Below, one piece after another: positions 45,327-54,110 of a stretch of 64,000 nucleotides of DNA. A model generated the notes under the pieces. The model ran no database searches, had not been told where the DNA came from, and saw only the letters and a list, made by a program, of their open reading frames with translations. The number at the start of each line of letters is the position of its first letter. The stretch's first letter is position 1. This DNA comes from Pseudooceanicola sp. (GTDB taxonomy: Bacteria; Pseudomonadota; Alphaproteobacteria; Rhodobacterales; Rhodobacteraceae). The position numbers and the translations under genes were made by a program. The stretch spans positions 1 through 64,000 of the forward strand of contig NZ_JARGNH010000007.1 of the NCBI RefSeq assembly GCF_029213205.1, read 5' to 3'.

Positions 45327-46709
45327 TCACGCGGGTTCCGGCACCGCTTGCGCCTGGGCCAGGATCGCGGCGATCCCGGGAGCCGCATCCAGCGCCATCA
45401 GCGCGTCATAGAGGCGGCGCGCCCGGGCCTCGGCCCAGCCTGCGGCGGCGGCACAATCGGCGAATTTGGTCCAGAGTTCGGACGGGCCCAGCGGCAGGTC
45501 GGCATGGCCGGTGGCGCGGGTGACGGGAAGGCCTTCGATCACGGAACCATCGTTGAGGGTGACAGTGACCCGGTCGGCACGGTTGTAGCCCGGCAGATCC
45601 GGGTCGTAGTCGACCGAGGCGGTGACACTCACCTTGGCCATCAGCGCCTGCACATCGGCACGTTGCACAAACGCGTCGGTCAGCTCGGCCAGCCCGACCT
45701 TGCCTGCCAGCACCCCGGCGGCCATGTCGAATTGCATGGAAAACTTGGCCTCCAGCCCGGTCTGCGGGCGGGCATTGCGCAGGGTCATCGCGTGCAGATC
45801 CGAGGTGAAGGTATCGATGCTGGCGATCTGGGCCGGATCAATGCTGTGATCGCGCATGATCTGCAGGATCGCGTCGGTGGCCCGGTGGCCGCAATAACAG
45901 ACCGGGTATTTCTTGACAGAAATCCCGTAGCGGCGCATCCGCCAGTCGCGTCCCAGATGATCCGCAGGCGTGCTGCGGTCTACGTCGTTTTCCGGCGAAA
46001 TCGCCTTGAGGAAGCCCTGATCGTGTTCGATCGCATCCGGGCTGCCGGTCATCCCGGCCTCGGCCAGCCGCGCCGACAGCACCCCGGAGGCGGCGGAACG
46101 CCCGGCATGGAACGGCTTGGTCATGGTGCCGAAATTGGCCAGCAGGCCACCCGCCTGACTGGCGCCGATGGCAATGGCATGGGTGGCGCGTTCGGCGTCC
46201 AGCCCGCGCAGCACCGCACAGGCGGCAGCGGCGGAAATCGCACCCAGAACCCCGGTCGGGTGCCAACCCTTGTGCTGGATTTGCCCGGCATCGCGATAGG
46301 CCAGATCGGCCCAGATTTCATAGCCCGCCATATAGGCGGCGATCATCTGTGCACCGGTTGAGCCCAGCGCCTCGGCCTCGGCAAAGATCGCGGGCACCAG
46401 CACCGTCGAGGTGTGACCACGCATGGTGACATCGTCGTAATCCAGCGCATGGGTGGCGGCGCCATTGATGAACGCCGCGTCAAAGGCCCCGCGTTTTTCC
46501 GTGCCCATCAGGATGGTCGATTCAGGGCCACCCTTGGGCAGGACATCCCGCAATTTTTGGGTGATCGGTTCGTCAATGCCCGCCAGCATCACGCCCACCG
46601 CATCGGCGATCCCGGTCTTGATCAGCGCCGTGCAATCGTCCGGCACCAGGATCGCCCCCGACGCCAGCCCGGCCACGAAAGTACCGTATTGAACCGTCAG
46701 TCCAGTCAT
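45327..46709 (-). CDS. MmgE/PrpD family protein
   Basis: A 460-aa protein related to 2-methylcitrate dehydratase, cis-aconitate decarboxylase and iminodisuccinate epimerase. Typical segments are FINGAATHALDYDDVTMRGH near residue 82, GWHPTGVLGAISAAAA near 150, and KYPVCYCGHRATDAIL near 275. It probably dehydrates, decarboxylates or isomerises a tricarboxylate or related acid; the exact reaction cannot be told. The long upstream open frame is rejected because the start at 46709 has GGAGGGG and matches the family. The IclR-type operator lies 40-56 nt upstream. Confidence 0.88.
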   Translation of the reverse strand: MTGLTVQYGTFVAGLASGAILVPDDCTALIKTGIADAVGVMLAGIDEPITQKLRDVLPKGGPESTILMGTEKRGAFDAAFINGAATHALDYDDVTMRGHTSTVLVPAIFAEAEALGSTGAQMIAAYMAGYEIWADLAYRDAGQIQHKGWHPTGVLGAISAAAACAVLRGLDAERATHAIAIGASQAGGLLANFGTMTKPFHAGRSAASGVLSARLAEAGMTGSPDAIEHDQGFLKAISPENDVDRSTPADHLGRDWRMRRYGISVKKYPVCYCGHRATDAILQIMRDHSIDPAQIASIDTFTSDLHAMTLRNARPQTGLEAKFSMQFDMAAGVLAGKVGLAELTDAFVQRADVQALMAKVSVTASVDYDPDLPGYNRADRVTVTLNDGSVIEGLPVTRATGHADLPLGPSELWTKFADCAAAAGWAEARARRLYDALMALDAAPGIAAILAQAQAVPEPA

Positions 46710-46748
46710 CGTGCTGCCCCTCCACGGCAGTGTCATCCGGCTCGTTGC

Positions 46749-46765
46749 TATTCGCATTGCGAATA
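46749..46765. promoter_or_regulatory. Palindromic operator between prpD-like gene and iclR
   Basis: TATTCGCATTGCGAATA is a perfect palindrome with 7-bp arms and a 3-nt centre, placed in the divergent region 40 nt from the PrpD start. IclR-family sites are often TTCGC/GCGAA-like palindromes. It probably lets the IclR gene at 46886 control both directions. Confidence 0.6.
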
Positions 46766-46885
46766 AGGTATACGCAATTAGCCTAGGCTCTGGAGACCGC
46801 TGTTGTAAAGCAGGCGCGCCGCAGGCCGTTGACTCGCTAAGCCACTGAAAGGCCGAGAAATGCCGCCGCAAGCCCGGATCCGCAA

Positions 46886-47743
46886 ATGACAGAGGGGCGA
46901 AATCCTGACCCTGCGTCCGATTCGACGGCCGCTCTGCCACCTCACGCCCCCGGCAAGGATCGGCATTTTGTCGCCGCCCTGGCCCGGGGCCTGCGGATCC
47001 TGCGCTGTTTCAGCGCCGAACGCCCGACCCTTGGCACCTCGGAGATCGCCCGGCTGACCGGATTGCCGCAACCGACGGTCTGGCGCGCCTGCCACACCTT
47101 GCTGGAAACCGGTTATCTGGTCCCGGATGGTGACAGCGGGCGAATGCGGCTGGGGGCCGGCTGTCTGGCGCTTGGCCATGCGGTGCTGGCCACCCAGCCG
47201 ATGACCCAAGTCGCCCAGGGGCTGATGCAGCGCCTGGCCAACCGCTTTACCAGCGCCTTGGCCCTGGCCGAACGCGACGGCGATGCAATGATCGTCACCA
47301 TGCGGGTGCAGGGCCCCTCGACCATGCTGATGAATATCCCGGTGGGATCGCGGATGCCGATCCTGTCTTCGGCCCTCGGCTGGGCCTATCTGGCCGAACT
47401 GGCCGAGGCGCCGCGCGCCGCGCTGATCGAAATGCTGCGCCACGACGAAGCCGAGCGCTGGGATCAGCTTGGCCCGGCCATCGACGCCGCCATGACCCAG
47501 TATCGCAACCATGGCTATCTGGTGAACCGAGGCTATTTCCACCCGCGCGTCGCCTCCTGCGGGGTGGCGTTCCGACTGCCCGGCGCGACGCCAGAGCAGA
47601 GTCGGATCTATGCCCTGAATTGCGGCGGCCCGGCGGCCCAGTTCAACGATGCGCTGATCACCAATGAAATCGCCCCCGCGCTGATCGAGATGACCCAGAG
47701 CCTGCGCGCCGCACTGCCACACCCCAGAAAGGACACCACGTGA
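46886..47743 (+). CDS. IclR-family transcriptional regulator
   Basis: A 285-aa protein. The winged helix (about residues 28-85) includes ALARGLRILRCFSAERPTLG and TGLPQPTVWRACHTLLETGYL. The C-terminal effector domain has SALGWAYLAEL and NRGYFHPRVASCGVAF. It is divergent from the MmgE/PrpD gene and overlaps the transporter gene by 4 nt, so its ligand is probably the acid handled by both. The first 25 residues are a flexible extension. Confidence 0.9.
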   Translation: MTEGRNPDPASDSTAALPPHAPGKDRHFVAALARGLRILRCFSAERPTLGTSEIARLTGLPQPTVWRACHTLLETGYLVPDGDSGRMRLGAGCLALGHAVLATQPMTQVAQGLMQRLANRFTSALALAERDGDAMIVTMRVQGPSTMLMNIPVGSRMPILSSALGWAYLAELAEAPRAALIEMLRHDEAERWDQLGPAIDAAMTQYRNHGYLVNRGYFHPRVASCGVAFRLPGATPEQSRIYALNCGGPAAQFNDALITNEIAPALIEMTQSLRAALPHPRKDTT

Positions 47744-49146
47744 GCGACACCCAGGCCGAGCAGACCCACAGCGCAACCCGTTCCAGCCCGCGCGCCATCC
47801 TCGCCACCCTGCTGATGGTGTCGATCATGGCGACCAGCGTCGCGGTGGCCGCCGGTGCCGATGGGCCGGTGCTGCTGGCCGGCGGGCTGAGCACCGCGCT
47901 GTTCGTGCTGCTGCGTGCCCACAGCATTCCCGGCAATGTCTGGCGCACCGGCGGTGCGATGCTGGTGATCGCCGCCGTGGTCCTGGGCTTTGCCGAGGAT
48001 CCGCAGGCGGTGGCCGAACGCGGGCTGCGCACCACCGTCGCCTTTCTGTCGATCATCTCGGCGGTGTCGCTGCTGGGCGCCCGGGCCGAGGCCAGCCAAT
48101 CGGTGCGCGCGGTCGGCAAGAAACTGGGCGCAGCGGCGCGCCAGGGCCGGTATGGCCCGGTCGCCTATCTGTCACAGCTGATGGCCGGGGGCCTGTCGCT
48201 GGCCGGAATCACGGTGCTGTCCTCGGCGGTGGCGGGCGACCTTGGCGAAGACGGATCAGAGGCGCAGAAACGGCTGGCCTTTTCCGCCATCCTGCGCGGC
48301 TTTTGCGGGGCCATCGCCTGGACGCCGATGATGGGCAACATGGCGCTGATGCTGGCGATCTACGGGCTCGACTGGCCGCAGATCCTGCCGCTCAACCTCA
48401 GCATGTCGCTGGCGATGGTGACTCTGAGTGTGCTGTTCGAGGCCAGCCGGCGCGACCGCATCAAACGCGGCCCGCTGCCCGAAGGCTTTGCCGCGATGGC
48501 GGCGCGGTTGTTCCTGGTGCTGACGTTGGTGGTGCCGGTGATGCTGGGCGCCACCGCGCTGCTGGGCCTGCCGGTGTCGGGGATCATCGTGCTGCTGTCC
48601 AGCTTCGCCGCGATGCTCTGGGCCTGGGTCGAGGGCCACCCTCGCGATGTCGCGCCGCCGTTGCTGGTGCTGCGCGACGCCCGCGACCGGTTCCCCGGAT
48701 TCGCCAGCGAGGCACTGCTGTTCCTTGGCGCCGGTCTGGCCTCCTCTGCCGTCGCCGGGGTGATCCCCACCGATGTCGCCGCCATAGCGGGCGGGTTGAT
48801 GCTGGGCTCGGCGGGGCTGTTTTTCCTGTTCTGCGTCACGGTGATCGGCGGCACGGCGATTGCCGGGTTGCATCCGGCGCTGGTGGCCCTGCTGCTGGCG
48901 CATACGTTGCCACCGGCGACCACCGGGATCGACCCGCAGGCGCATTTCGCCGGGCTGATGCTGGCCTGGGGGCTGACCACCACCGTGGGCCCATTCACCA
49001 TCATCGGGCTGATGCTGTCGCGGATCATCGGGCGATCCTCAACCACCGTCACCGTCGGCTGGAACCTTGGCCTGGTGCTGGCCATCGCCCCGGCGACGGC
49101 GCTGCTGCTTGAGTTGCTGGCGCGGCTGCGCCTGGCACTGCTCTGA
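47740..49146 (+). CDS. Polytopic membrane transporter of unknown family
   Basis: A 468-aa protein with about 11-12 hydrophobic helices and internal pseudo-symmetry. Each half has a charged loop after a helix hairpin: AWTPMMGNMALMLAIYGL in the first, and GLTTTVGPFTIIGLMLSR in the second. This resembles ion-transporter (IT) superfamily anion permeases, but I cannot assign a family. It is coupled to iclR (ATGA overlap), so it is likely the uptake carrier for the carboxylate degraded by the PrpD-type enzyme. It is followed directly by IS remnants. Confidence 0.75.
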   Translation: MSDTQAEQTHSATRSSPRAILATLLMVSIMATSVAVAAGADGPVLLAGGLSTALFVLLRAHSIPGNVWRTGGAMLVIAAVVLGFAEDPQAVAERGLRTTVAFLSIISAVSLLGARAEASQSVRAVGKKLGAAARQGRYGPVAYLSQLMAGGLSLAGITVLSSAVAGDLGEDGSEAQKRLAFSAILRGFCGAIAWTPMMGNMALMLAIYGLDWPQILPLNLSMSLAMVTLSVLFEASRRDRIKRGPLPEGFAAMAARLFLVLTLVVPVMLGATALLGLPVSGIIVLLSSFAAMLWAWVEGHPRDVAPPLLVLRDARDRFPGFASEALLFLGAGLASSAVAGVIPTDVAAIAGGLMLGSAGLFFLFCVTVIGGTAIAGLHPALVALLLAHTLPPATTGIDPQAHFAGLMLAWGLTTTVGPFTIIGLMLSRIIGRSSTTVTVGWNLGLVLAIAPATALLLELLARLRLALL

Positions 49147-49159
49147 TCCGCGCCCGGGT

Positions 49160-49800
49160 GATGTTCTGAACCACCCCGTGTTTGCCGGCGGCTGATTTCG
49201 GTTCGTTCCGCGACCATGTGTTCAGTTTCCAGAACCGCGTAGAAGTTGCCTCCGCTTCCGCTGGCGGGATGTTCCCGACCGGCTCGAGCAGGCGGCGGTT
49301 GTTCAACCAATTGACCCAGTCGAGGGTGGCGTATTCGGCGGCCTCGAAATTGCGCCAGGGCCTGCGACGATGGATGACCACGGCCTTGAACAGGTCGTTG
49401 ATCGTCCCCGCCAGGGCGGTGTCAGAGCTGTCGCCGACACTGCCGACGGAGGGGGCGATGCCCGCCTCGCCCAGCCTCTCGGTGTATTTTATCAACAGGT
49501 ATTGAGACCGCGGTCGGAATCGTGGACAAGCGCCCGCGCCTTTGACCGGACGCCGGTCGTGAACGGCCTGTTCCAGGGCGTCGAGCACGAAGCCTGCATG
49601 CGCTGTCTGGCTCGCCCGCCAGCCGACGATCCAGCGTGCGTAGGCGTCGATGACGAAAGCGACATGGACGCGCGCCCTCCAAGTGGCGACATGGGTGAAA
49701 TCGCTGACCCAGAGCATGTTCGGCGTGGGCACACGGAACGGCTGCTTCAGCTTGTCCAACGGGCATGGAGAGGTGGCTCCGGACATCTGAACGGCCGGGA
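49160..49800 (-). pseudogene. IS3-family orfB transposase remnant
   Basis: Leftward frames give PNMLWVSDFTHVATW, then VAFVIDAYARWIVGWRAS, followed by a frameshift (VHDSDRG in another frame), YTERLGEAGIAPSVGSVGD and YATLDWVNWLNNRRLLEP. These are the DDE integrase-core blocks of an IS3-family OrfB. The 5' third is missing and at least two frameshifts disrupt it, including one at the IPPAEAEA tail. It cannot make an active transposase. Confidence 0.88.
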
Positions 49801-49844
49801 CAAGTGGATTTTCCGTGCAACAGCGGCAGGATGCTGCGAGCAGG

Positions 49845-50177
49845 GAGAAGACCATGGCAAGACGACCCTGATCGAACTGGCGCAGGAGTTCGACAGCCAT
49901 CCGAAGCAGATCAAGCAGTGGCGCGACCAGCTGCTTGAGGGCGCGACCGGGGTGTTCGGTGGCGGCCCGAAGCCCGCGCCGGGATCGGCCGCTATCCCGA
50001 CTTCTACAACAGCCGCCGACCGCATGCATCGCGTGACGGCCGGACGCCCGACCAGTCTGACTTCAACCCGCCGATGCCCGAGGCGGTGGCGGTGGCGGTG
50101 GCGGTGCAACCGGGGCGGAAAACCACTTGGAAAACGCCCGGAACCTGTTCAGATCAACCGAGCCACCTCTCATATCC
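49845..50177 (+). pseudogene. IS3-family remnant: orfA piece fused to orfB 3' end, opposite orientation
   Basis: Rightward, TLIELAQEFDSHPKQIKQW and RDQLLEGATGVFG form an OrfA HTH fragment. It joins directly, in another frame, DFYNSRRPHASRDGRTPDQ, the end of OrfB, so roughly the whole catalytic part of the element is deleted. The last 190 bp match the remnant at 11650-11840 in inverted orientation. A (GCGGTG)x4 tandem at 50083-50106 is expanded relative to that copy. The two fragments here face each other, so two elements met or one inverted. Confidence 0.85.
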
Positions 50178-50198
50178 CCGCCGGAGGTTTTTCGATTT

Positions 50199-50777
50199 TC
50201 AACGAAAATCGGAACCCGCCGGCGCGGCAATCAGCCCGGCGACCAGCGCCCGCGCCGCCTCCGAATGCCAATCCGCCGGCCCGACCAGCCGCGCCAATTC
50301 CCGGCCCTCCCGGTCCAGAATCATCGTCACCGGCAGGCCGAACACCCCGGCACCACGCGCCAGAACCGAGCGCGGATCGCGGTATTTCGGCAGGTTGTCC
50401 ACCGCCACCTCGGCAAAGAATTTGTCGATGGCAGGCAAGGCGTTGGGCCCGGTGGCCAGGGTCACCACCGCGAATTCCTCGCCGCCGAATTCGGCCTCCA
50501 GCGCCGACAGGGTCGCCATCTCTTCGCGGCAGGGCGCGCACCAGACCGCCCAGAAGTTCAGCACCACGATCTGGCCGCGATACATCTCCAGTCCGGCCTT
50601 GCCGCCTGGCGCATCGAATTCCGCCTCTGGCAACGGGCGCGGCGCGCCGTGCACCGCCAGGCCTTTCAACGCCTCGCCCTTGTGTGTGGCGATAACCTCC
50701 TGCATCGGTCCGGCGAGGGCGGCGTTTGCACCAAGCATCAAGCCCGTATAAAGCAGCGCTAGTTTCAAAAACTTCAT
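50199..50777 (-). CDS. TlpA-like periplasmic thiol-disulfide oxidoreductase
   Basis: A 192-aa protein with a Sec signal peptide ([19 protein letters not shown]) and a thioredoxin fold. The active site is WCAPC near residue 78, and the cis-Pro region is [10 protein letters not shown]. It acts in the periplasm on cysteines of exported proteins, for example in cytochrome c maturation. The ORF reaches 50936, but the start at 50777 gives the signal peptide. The IS remnant ends 22 nt beyond its stop. It diverges from argH with 21 nt between starts. Confidence 0.88.
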   Translation of the reverse strand: MKFLKLALLYTGLMLGANAALAGPMQEVIATHKGEALKGLAVHGAPRPLPEAEFDAPGGKAGLEMYRGQIVVLNFWAVWCAPCREEMATLSALEAEFGGEEFAVVTLATGPNALPAIDKFFAEVAVDNLPKYRDPRSVLARGAGVFGLPVTMILDREGRELARLVGPADWHSEAARALVAGLIAAPAGSDFR

Positions 50778-50798
50778 GTGACCTCCGAAAGGTGCCCG

Positions 50799-52187
50799 AT
50801 GAGCGATCAGACCTCGAACCGGATGTGGGGTGGCCGTTTTGCCGCCGGACCGGATGCGATCATGGAGGCGATAAACGCCTCGATCGGATTCGACCAGCGG
50901 CTTGCGGCGCAGGACATCGCAGGCTCTCGCGCCCATGCCGCGATGCTCGCGGCGCAGGGTATCATCAGCGATAGCGATGCCAAGGCGATCCGGGAAGGGC
51001 TGCTCACGATCTTGTCAGAGATCGAGGCCGGCAATTTCAATTTCTCCACCGCGCTGGAAGACATCCATATGAATGTCGAGGCGCGGCTGAAAGATCTGAT
51101 CGGCGAACCGGCGGGGCGGCTGCACACCGGGCGCTCGCGCAATGATCAGGTCGCCACCGATTTCCGGCTCTGGGTCCGCGATCAGATCGACGCGGCCACC
51201 GGCGGGCTGCGGGCGCTGATTGCCGCCCTGCTGGCCCAGGCCGAGGCCGGTGCCGATTGGGTGATGCCCGGCTTTACCCATCTGCAGACCGCGCAGCCGG
51301 TGACCTGGGGCCACCACATGCTGGCCTATGTCGAAATGTTCGCCCGCGACCTGTCACGCTTTACCGATGCCCGCGCCCGGATGAACGAAAGCCCGCTGGG
51401 CGCCGCCGCGCTGGCCGGAACCTCGTTCCCGATTGACCGCGAGATGACCGCAAAGGCGCTCGGATTCGACCGGCCGATGGCGAATTCGCTCGACGCGGTG
51501 TCGGACCGGGATTTCGCGCTGGAATTCCTCTCCTGCGCCTCGATCTGCGCGATGCATCTGTCGCGGATGGCCGAAGAGCTGGTGATCTGGTCCTCGGCGC
51601 AGTTCCGCTTTGTCACCCTGTCGGACCGGTTTTCCACCGGGTCCTCGATCATGCCGCAGAAAAAGAACCCCGACGCGGCCGAGCTGATCCGCGCCAAGAT
51701 CGGCCGGATTTTCGGCGCCAATGTCGCGCTAATGATGGTGATGAAAGGGCTGCCGCTGGCCTATTCCAAGGACATGCAAGAGGACAAGGAACAGGTGTTT
51801 GACGCAGCCGACAGCCTGATGCTGGCGCTGGCGGCGATGACCGGCATGGTCGGCGACATGAGCGCCAATCGCGAGGTTCTGCGCGGCGCCGCCTCTGCCG
51901 GGTTCTCGACAGCCACCGACCTGGCTGACTGGCTGGTCAGCGCCCTCGGCCTGCCGTTCCGGGAGGCGCATCACGCCACCGGCGCGCTGGTCGCCATGGC
52001 CGAGAAAAAGGGCTGCGACCTGCCGGATCTGTCGCTGCAGGAATTGCAGAGTGTGCATCCGGATATCACCCAGGAGGTCTATTCGGTGCTGGGTGTCGAC
52101 AATTCGGTTGCCAGCCGCGCCTCCTATGGCGGAACCTCGCCGCAGCAGGTGCGCGCCCAGGTCGCCCGCTGGACCGAAAAACTGTAG
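50799..52187 (+). CDS. argH: Argininosuccinate lyase
   Basis: A 462-aa fumarase/aspartase-superfamily enzyme that splits argininosuccinate into arginine and fumarate. Visible signatures are [13 protein letters not shown] near residue 109, [15 protein letters not shown] near 155, and [12 protein letters not shown] near 280, the superfamily signature loop with the catalytic Ser. It begins the argH-lipoprotein-DUF2834-lysA series common in Rhodobacterales. GAAAGG is 6 nt before the ATG at 50799; an earlier ATG at 50778 is less likely. Confidence 0.96.
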   Translation: MSDQTSNRMWGGRFAAGPDAIMEAINASIGFDQRLAAQDIAGSRAHAAMLAAQGIISDSDAKAIREGLLTILSEIEAGNFNFSTALEDIHMNVEARLKDLIGEPAGRLHTGRSRNDQVATDFRLWVRDQIDAATGGLRALIAALLAQAEAGADWVMPGFTHLQTAQPVTWGHHMLAYVEMFARDLSRFTDARARMNESPLGAAALAGTSFPIDREMTAKALGFDRPMANSLDAVSDRDFALEFLSCASICAMHLSRMAEELVIWSSAQFRFVTLSDRFSTGSSIMPQKKNPDAAELIRAKIGRIFGANVALMMVMKGLPLAYSKDMQEDKEQVFDAADSLMLALAAMTGMVGDMSANREVLRGAASAGFSTATDLADWLVSALGLPFREAHHATGALVAMAEKKGCDLPDLSLQELQSVHPDITQEVYSVLGVDNSVASRASYGGTSPQQVRAQVARWTEKL

Positions 52188-52199
52188 GAGAGCCGGATA

Positions 52200-52352
52200 A
52201 TGAAATCACTGATCGCGATGGCGCTTGTCGCCCTGCTTGCCGCCTGTGGTGTCGATGGCGAACCGATCCCACCAACCCGCGCCAAGGCCGCGCCCAGTGA
52301 TGGGATCCGGATTTCCGGCGAGGCCCGTGTCGGCGTGGTGAAAACCTTCTGA
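52200..52352 (+). CDS. Small lipoprotein (50 aa)
   Basis: A short protein with a lipobox: MKSLIAMALVALLAAC, so Cys16 would be lipidated. The remaining 34 residues are hydrophilic and Pro/Ala-rich, ending RVGVVKTF. It starts 12 nt after argH, and its TGA overlaps the next ATG. No function is known. It is a common small companion between argH and lysA in this order, to my knowledge. Confidence 0.8.
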   Translation: MKSLIAMALVALLAACGVDGEPIPPTRAKAAPSDGIRISGEARVGVVKTF

Positions 52353-52666
52353 TGTCGCCGCTGCGGCTGATCTATCTGGGGCTGGCGCTCTGGGGGGCGG
52401 TGCATCCGATGGCCTATGTCATCGCCTGGTTCTCGGCGAACGGGCTCAGCCTCTCCGGCCTGATCGCCGCCTGGCAGGCCAATGCCGCCAGCGCCGGGTT
52501 GCTCTGGGATCTGGCGATTGCCGGGATTGCCCTGAGCATCTGGATCATCGCCGAGGTGCTGGTGCGGCGCAACTGGACGGCGCTGCTGGCGATCCCGGCG
52601 ACATTCCTGATCGGGCTCGGCTGCGGGTTGCCGCTCTATCTGTTCCTGCGCACCCGCCCGGTCTGA
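52352..52666 (+). CDS. DUF2834 membrane protein
   Basis: A 104-aa protein with three membrane helices at about 5-27, 47-68 and 77-98. The first has LYLGLALWGAVHP-type sequence and is followed by MAYVIAWF, which marks DUF2834. The ATG overlaps the lipoprotein stop (TGATG). The function is unknown. It may be an accessory of the neighbouring amino-acid biosynthesis genes only by position. Confidence 0.8.
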   Translation: MSPLRLIYLGLALWGAVHPMAYVIAWFSANGLSLSGLIAAWQANAASAGLLWDLAIAGIALSIWIIAEVLVRRNWTALLAIPATFLIGLGCGLPLYLFLRTRPV

Positions 52667-52790
52667 CCGCCACGCCAGACCGCGCCCGGGATGGCAGGCG
52701 GTCGGCGCGAAACCCGACATTGGCAACCACCTTCCCGCCCCGGCGGCAACCTGCTAAATGCCGCTGCGAACAAGGTCAGGGACGACAATA

Positions 52791-54056
52791 ATGGATCATT
52801 TCCTCTACCGCGACGGCAGCCTCCATGCCGAGGACGTGCCACTGGCCGAAATCGCGGCAAGTGTCGGCACCCCGTTCTATGTCTATTCCACCGCCACCCT
52901 GACCCGGCATTTCCGGCTGTTCGACGAGGCGCTGGCGCCGATGCCGCATCTGGTCTGCTACGCGATGAAGGCCGCCTCGAACCAGGCGATCCTGAAAACC
53001 CTGGCCGATCTCGGCGCCGGGATGGATGTGGTTTCGGGCGGGGAATACGCCCGCGCCATCGCCGCCGGGGTGCCTGGTGAGCGGATCGTGTTCTCTGGCG
53101 TCGGCAAGACCCGCATCGAAATGCACGCCGCGCTCAGCGCCGGGATTCGCCAGTTCAACGTCGAATCCGAACCGGAAATGCGGGCGCTGAACGAGGTTGC
53201 CCAATCGCTGGGCGTAAAAGCGCCGATCGCGATTCGGGTGAACCCGGATGTCGATGCCAGGACTCATGCCAAGATCGCCACAGGCAAATCGGAAAACAAG
53301 TTCGGCATCCCGATCAGCCGCGCCCGTGCCGTCTATGCCGAGGCCGCCACTCTGCCCGGCCTCGATGTCATCGGCATCGACGTGCATATCGGATCGCAAC
53401 TGACCGAGCTGGCCCCCTATCGCACCGCCTTTGAAAAGATCGCCGAACTGACCGACGCCCTGCGCGCCGATGGCCATGACATCCGCCGTCTCGACCTCGG
53501 CGGCGGCCTTGGCATTCCCTATACCCAGGACAATCAGGCGCCGCCTTTGCCCCTGGAATATGGAAATCTGATCAAAGAGATACTTGGCGACAAGGGCTGC
53601 GAGATCGAGATCGAGCCGGGCCGTCTGGTGGTCGGCAATGCCGGGCTGCTGGTGGCCCAGGTGATCTATGTGAAATCCGGCGAAGACCGCGATTTCCTGA
53701 TCCTCGACGCGGCGATGAACGACCTGCTGCGCCCGGCGATGTATGACGCGCATCACGACATCGTGCCGGTGATCCAACCCGCCCCCGGCACCGAACGTCA
53801 GCCCTATGACGTGGTCGGCCCGGTCTGCGAAAGCGGTGATACCTTTGCCAAGGCGCGGCGGCTGACGCCGCTGGCCGCTGGCGATCTGGTCGGCTTTCGC
53901 TCGGCCGGGGCTTATGGCGCGGTGATGGCCAGCGAATACAATTCCCGCCCATTGATCCCCGAGGTTCTGGTCAATGGCGATCAATTCGCTGTCATCCGTC
54001 CAAGGCCGAGCTTTGACGAGATGATAAAGCGCGATACGCTTCCGCCATGGCTGTGA
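52791..54056 (+). CDS. lysA: Diaminopimelate decarboxylase
   Basis: A 421-aa PLP enzyme of the alanine-racemase fold, type III, that makes L-lysine from meso-diaminopimelate. The PLP Lys is in CYAMKAASN near residue 55. Other marks are HIGSQLTEL, LDLGGGLGIPY and the C-terminal CESGD motif that completes the active site across the dimer. The start at 52791 (MDHFLYRDG) is the family one. It is 125 nt after DUF2834. Confidence 0.96.
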   Translation: MDHFLYRDGSLHAEDVPLAEIAASVGTPFYVYSTATLTRHFRLFDEALAPMPHLVCYAMKAASNQAILKTLADLGAGMDVVSGGEYARAIAAGVPGERIVFSGVGKTRIEMHAALSAGIRQFNVESEPEMRALNEVAQSLGVKAPIAIRVNPDVDARTHAKIATGKSENKFGIPISRARAVYAEAATLPGLDVIGIDVHIGSQLTELAPYRTAFEKIAELTDALRADGHDIRRLDLGGGLGIPYTQDNQAPPLPLEYGNLIKEILGDKGCEIEIEPGRLVVGNAGLLVAQVIYVKSGEDRDFLILDAAMNDLLRPAMYDAHHDIVPVIQPAPGTERQPYDVVGPVCESGDTFAKARRLTPLAAGDLVGFRSAGAYGAVMASEYNSRPLIPEVLVNGDQFAVIRPRPSFDEMIKRDTLPPWL

Positions 54057-54110
54057 GGCAGAAGCGGTGGCAGCTGGCCGCCGCAGCCGGCAACCGGCCA
54101 GGACCAGGGC

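Noticed and set aside
50193-50211. CGATTTTC/GAAAATCG hairpin at the end of the TlpA-like gene as a terminator
   Set aside because: The stem includes the stop codon itself and is followed by A, not T, in the gene direction. It may be a fortuitous repeat.
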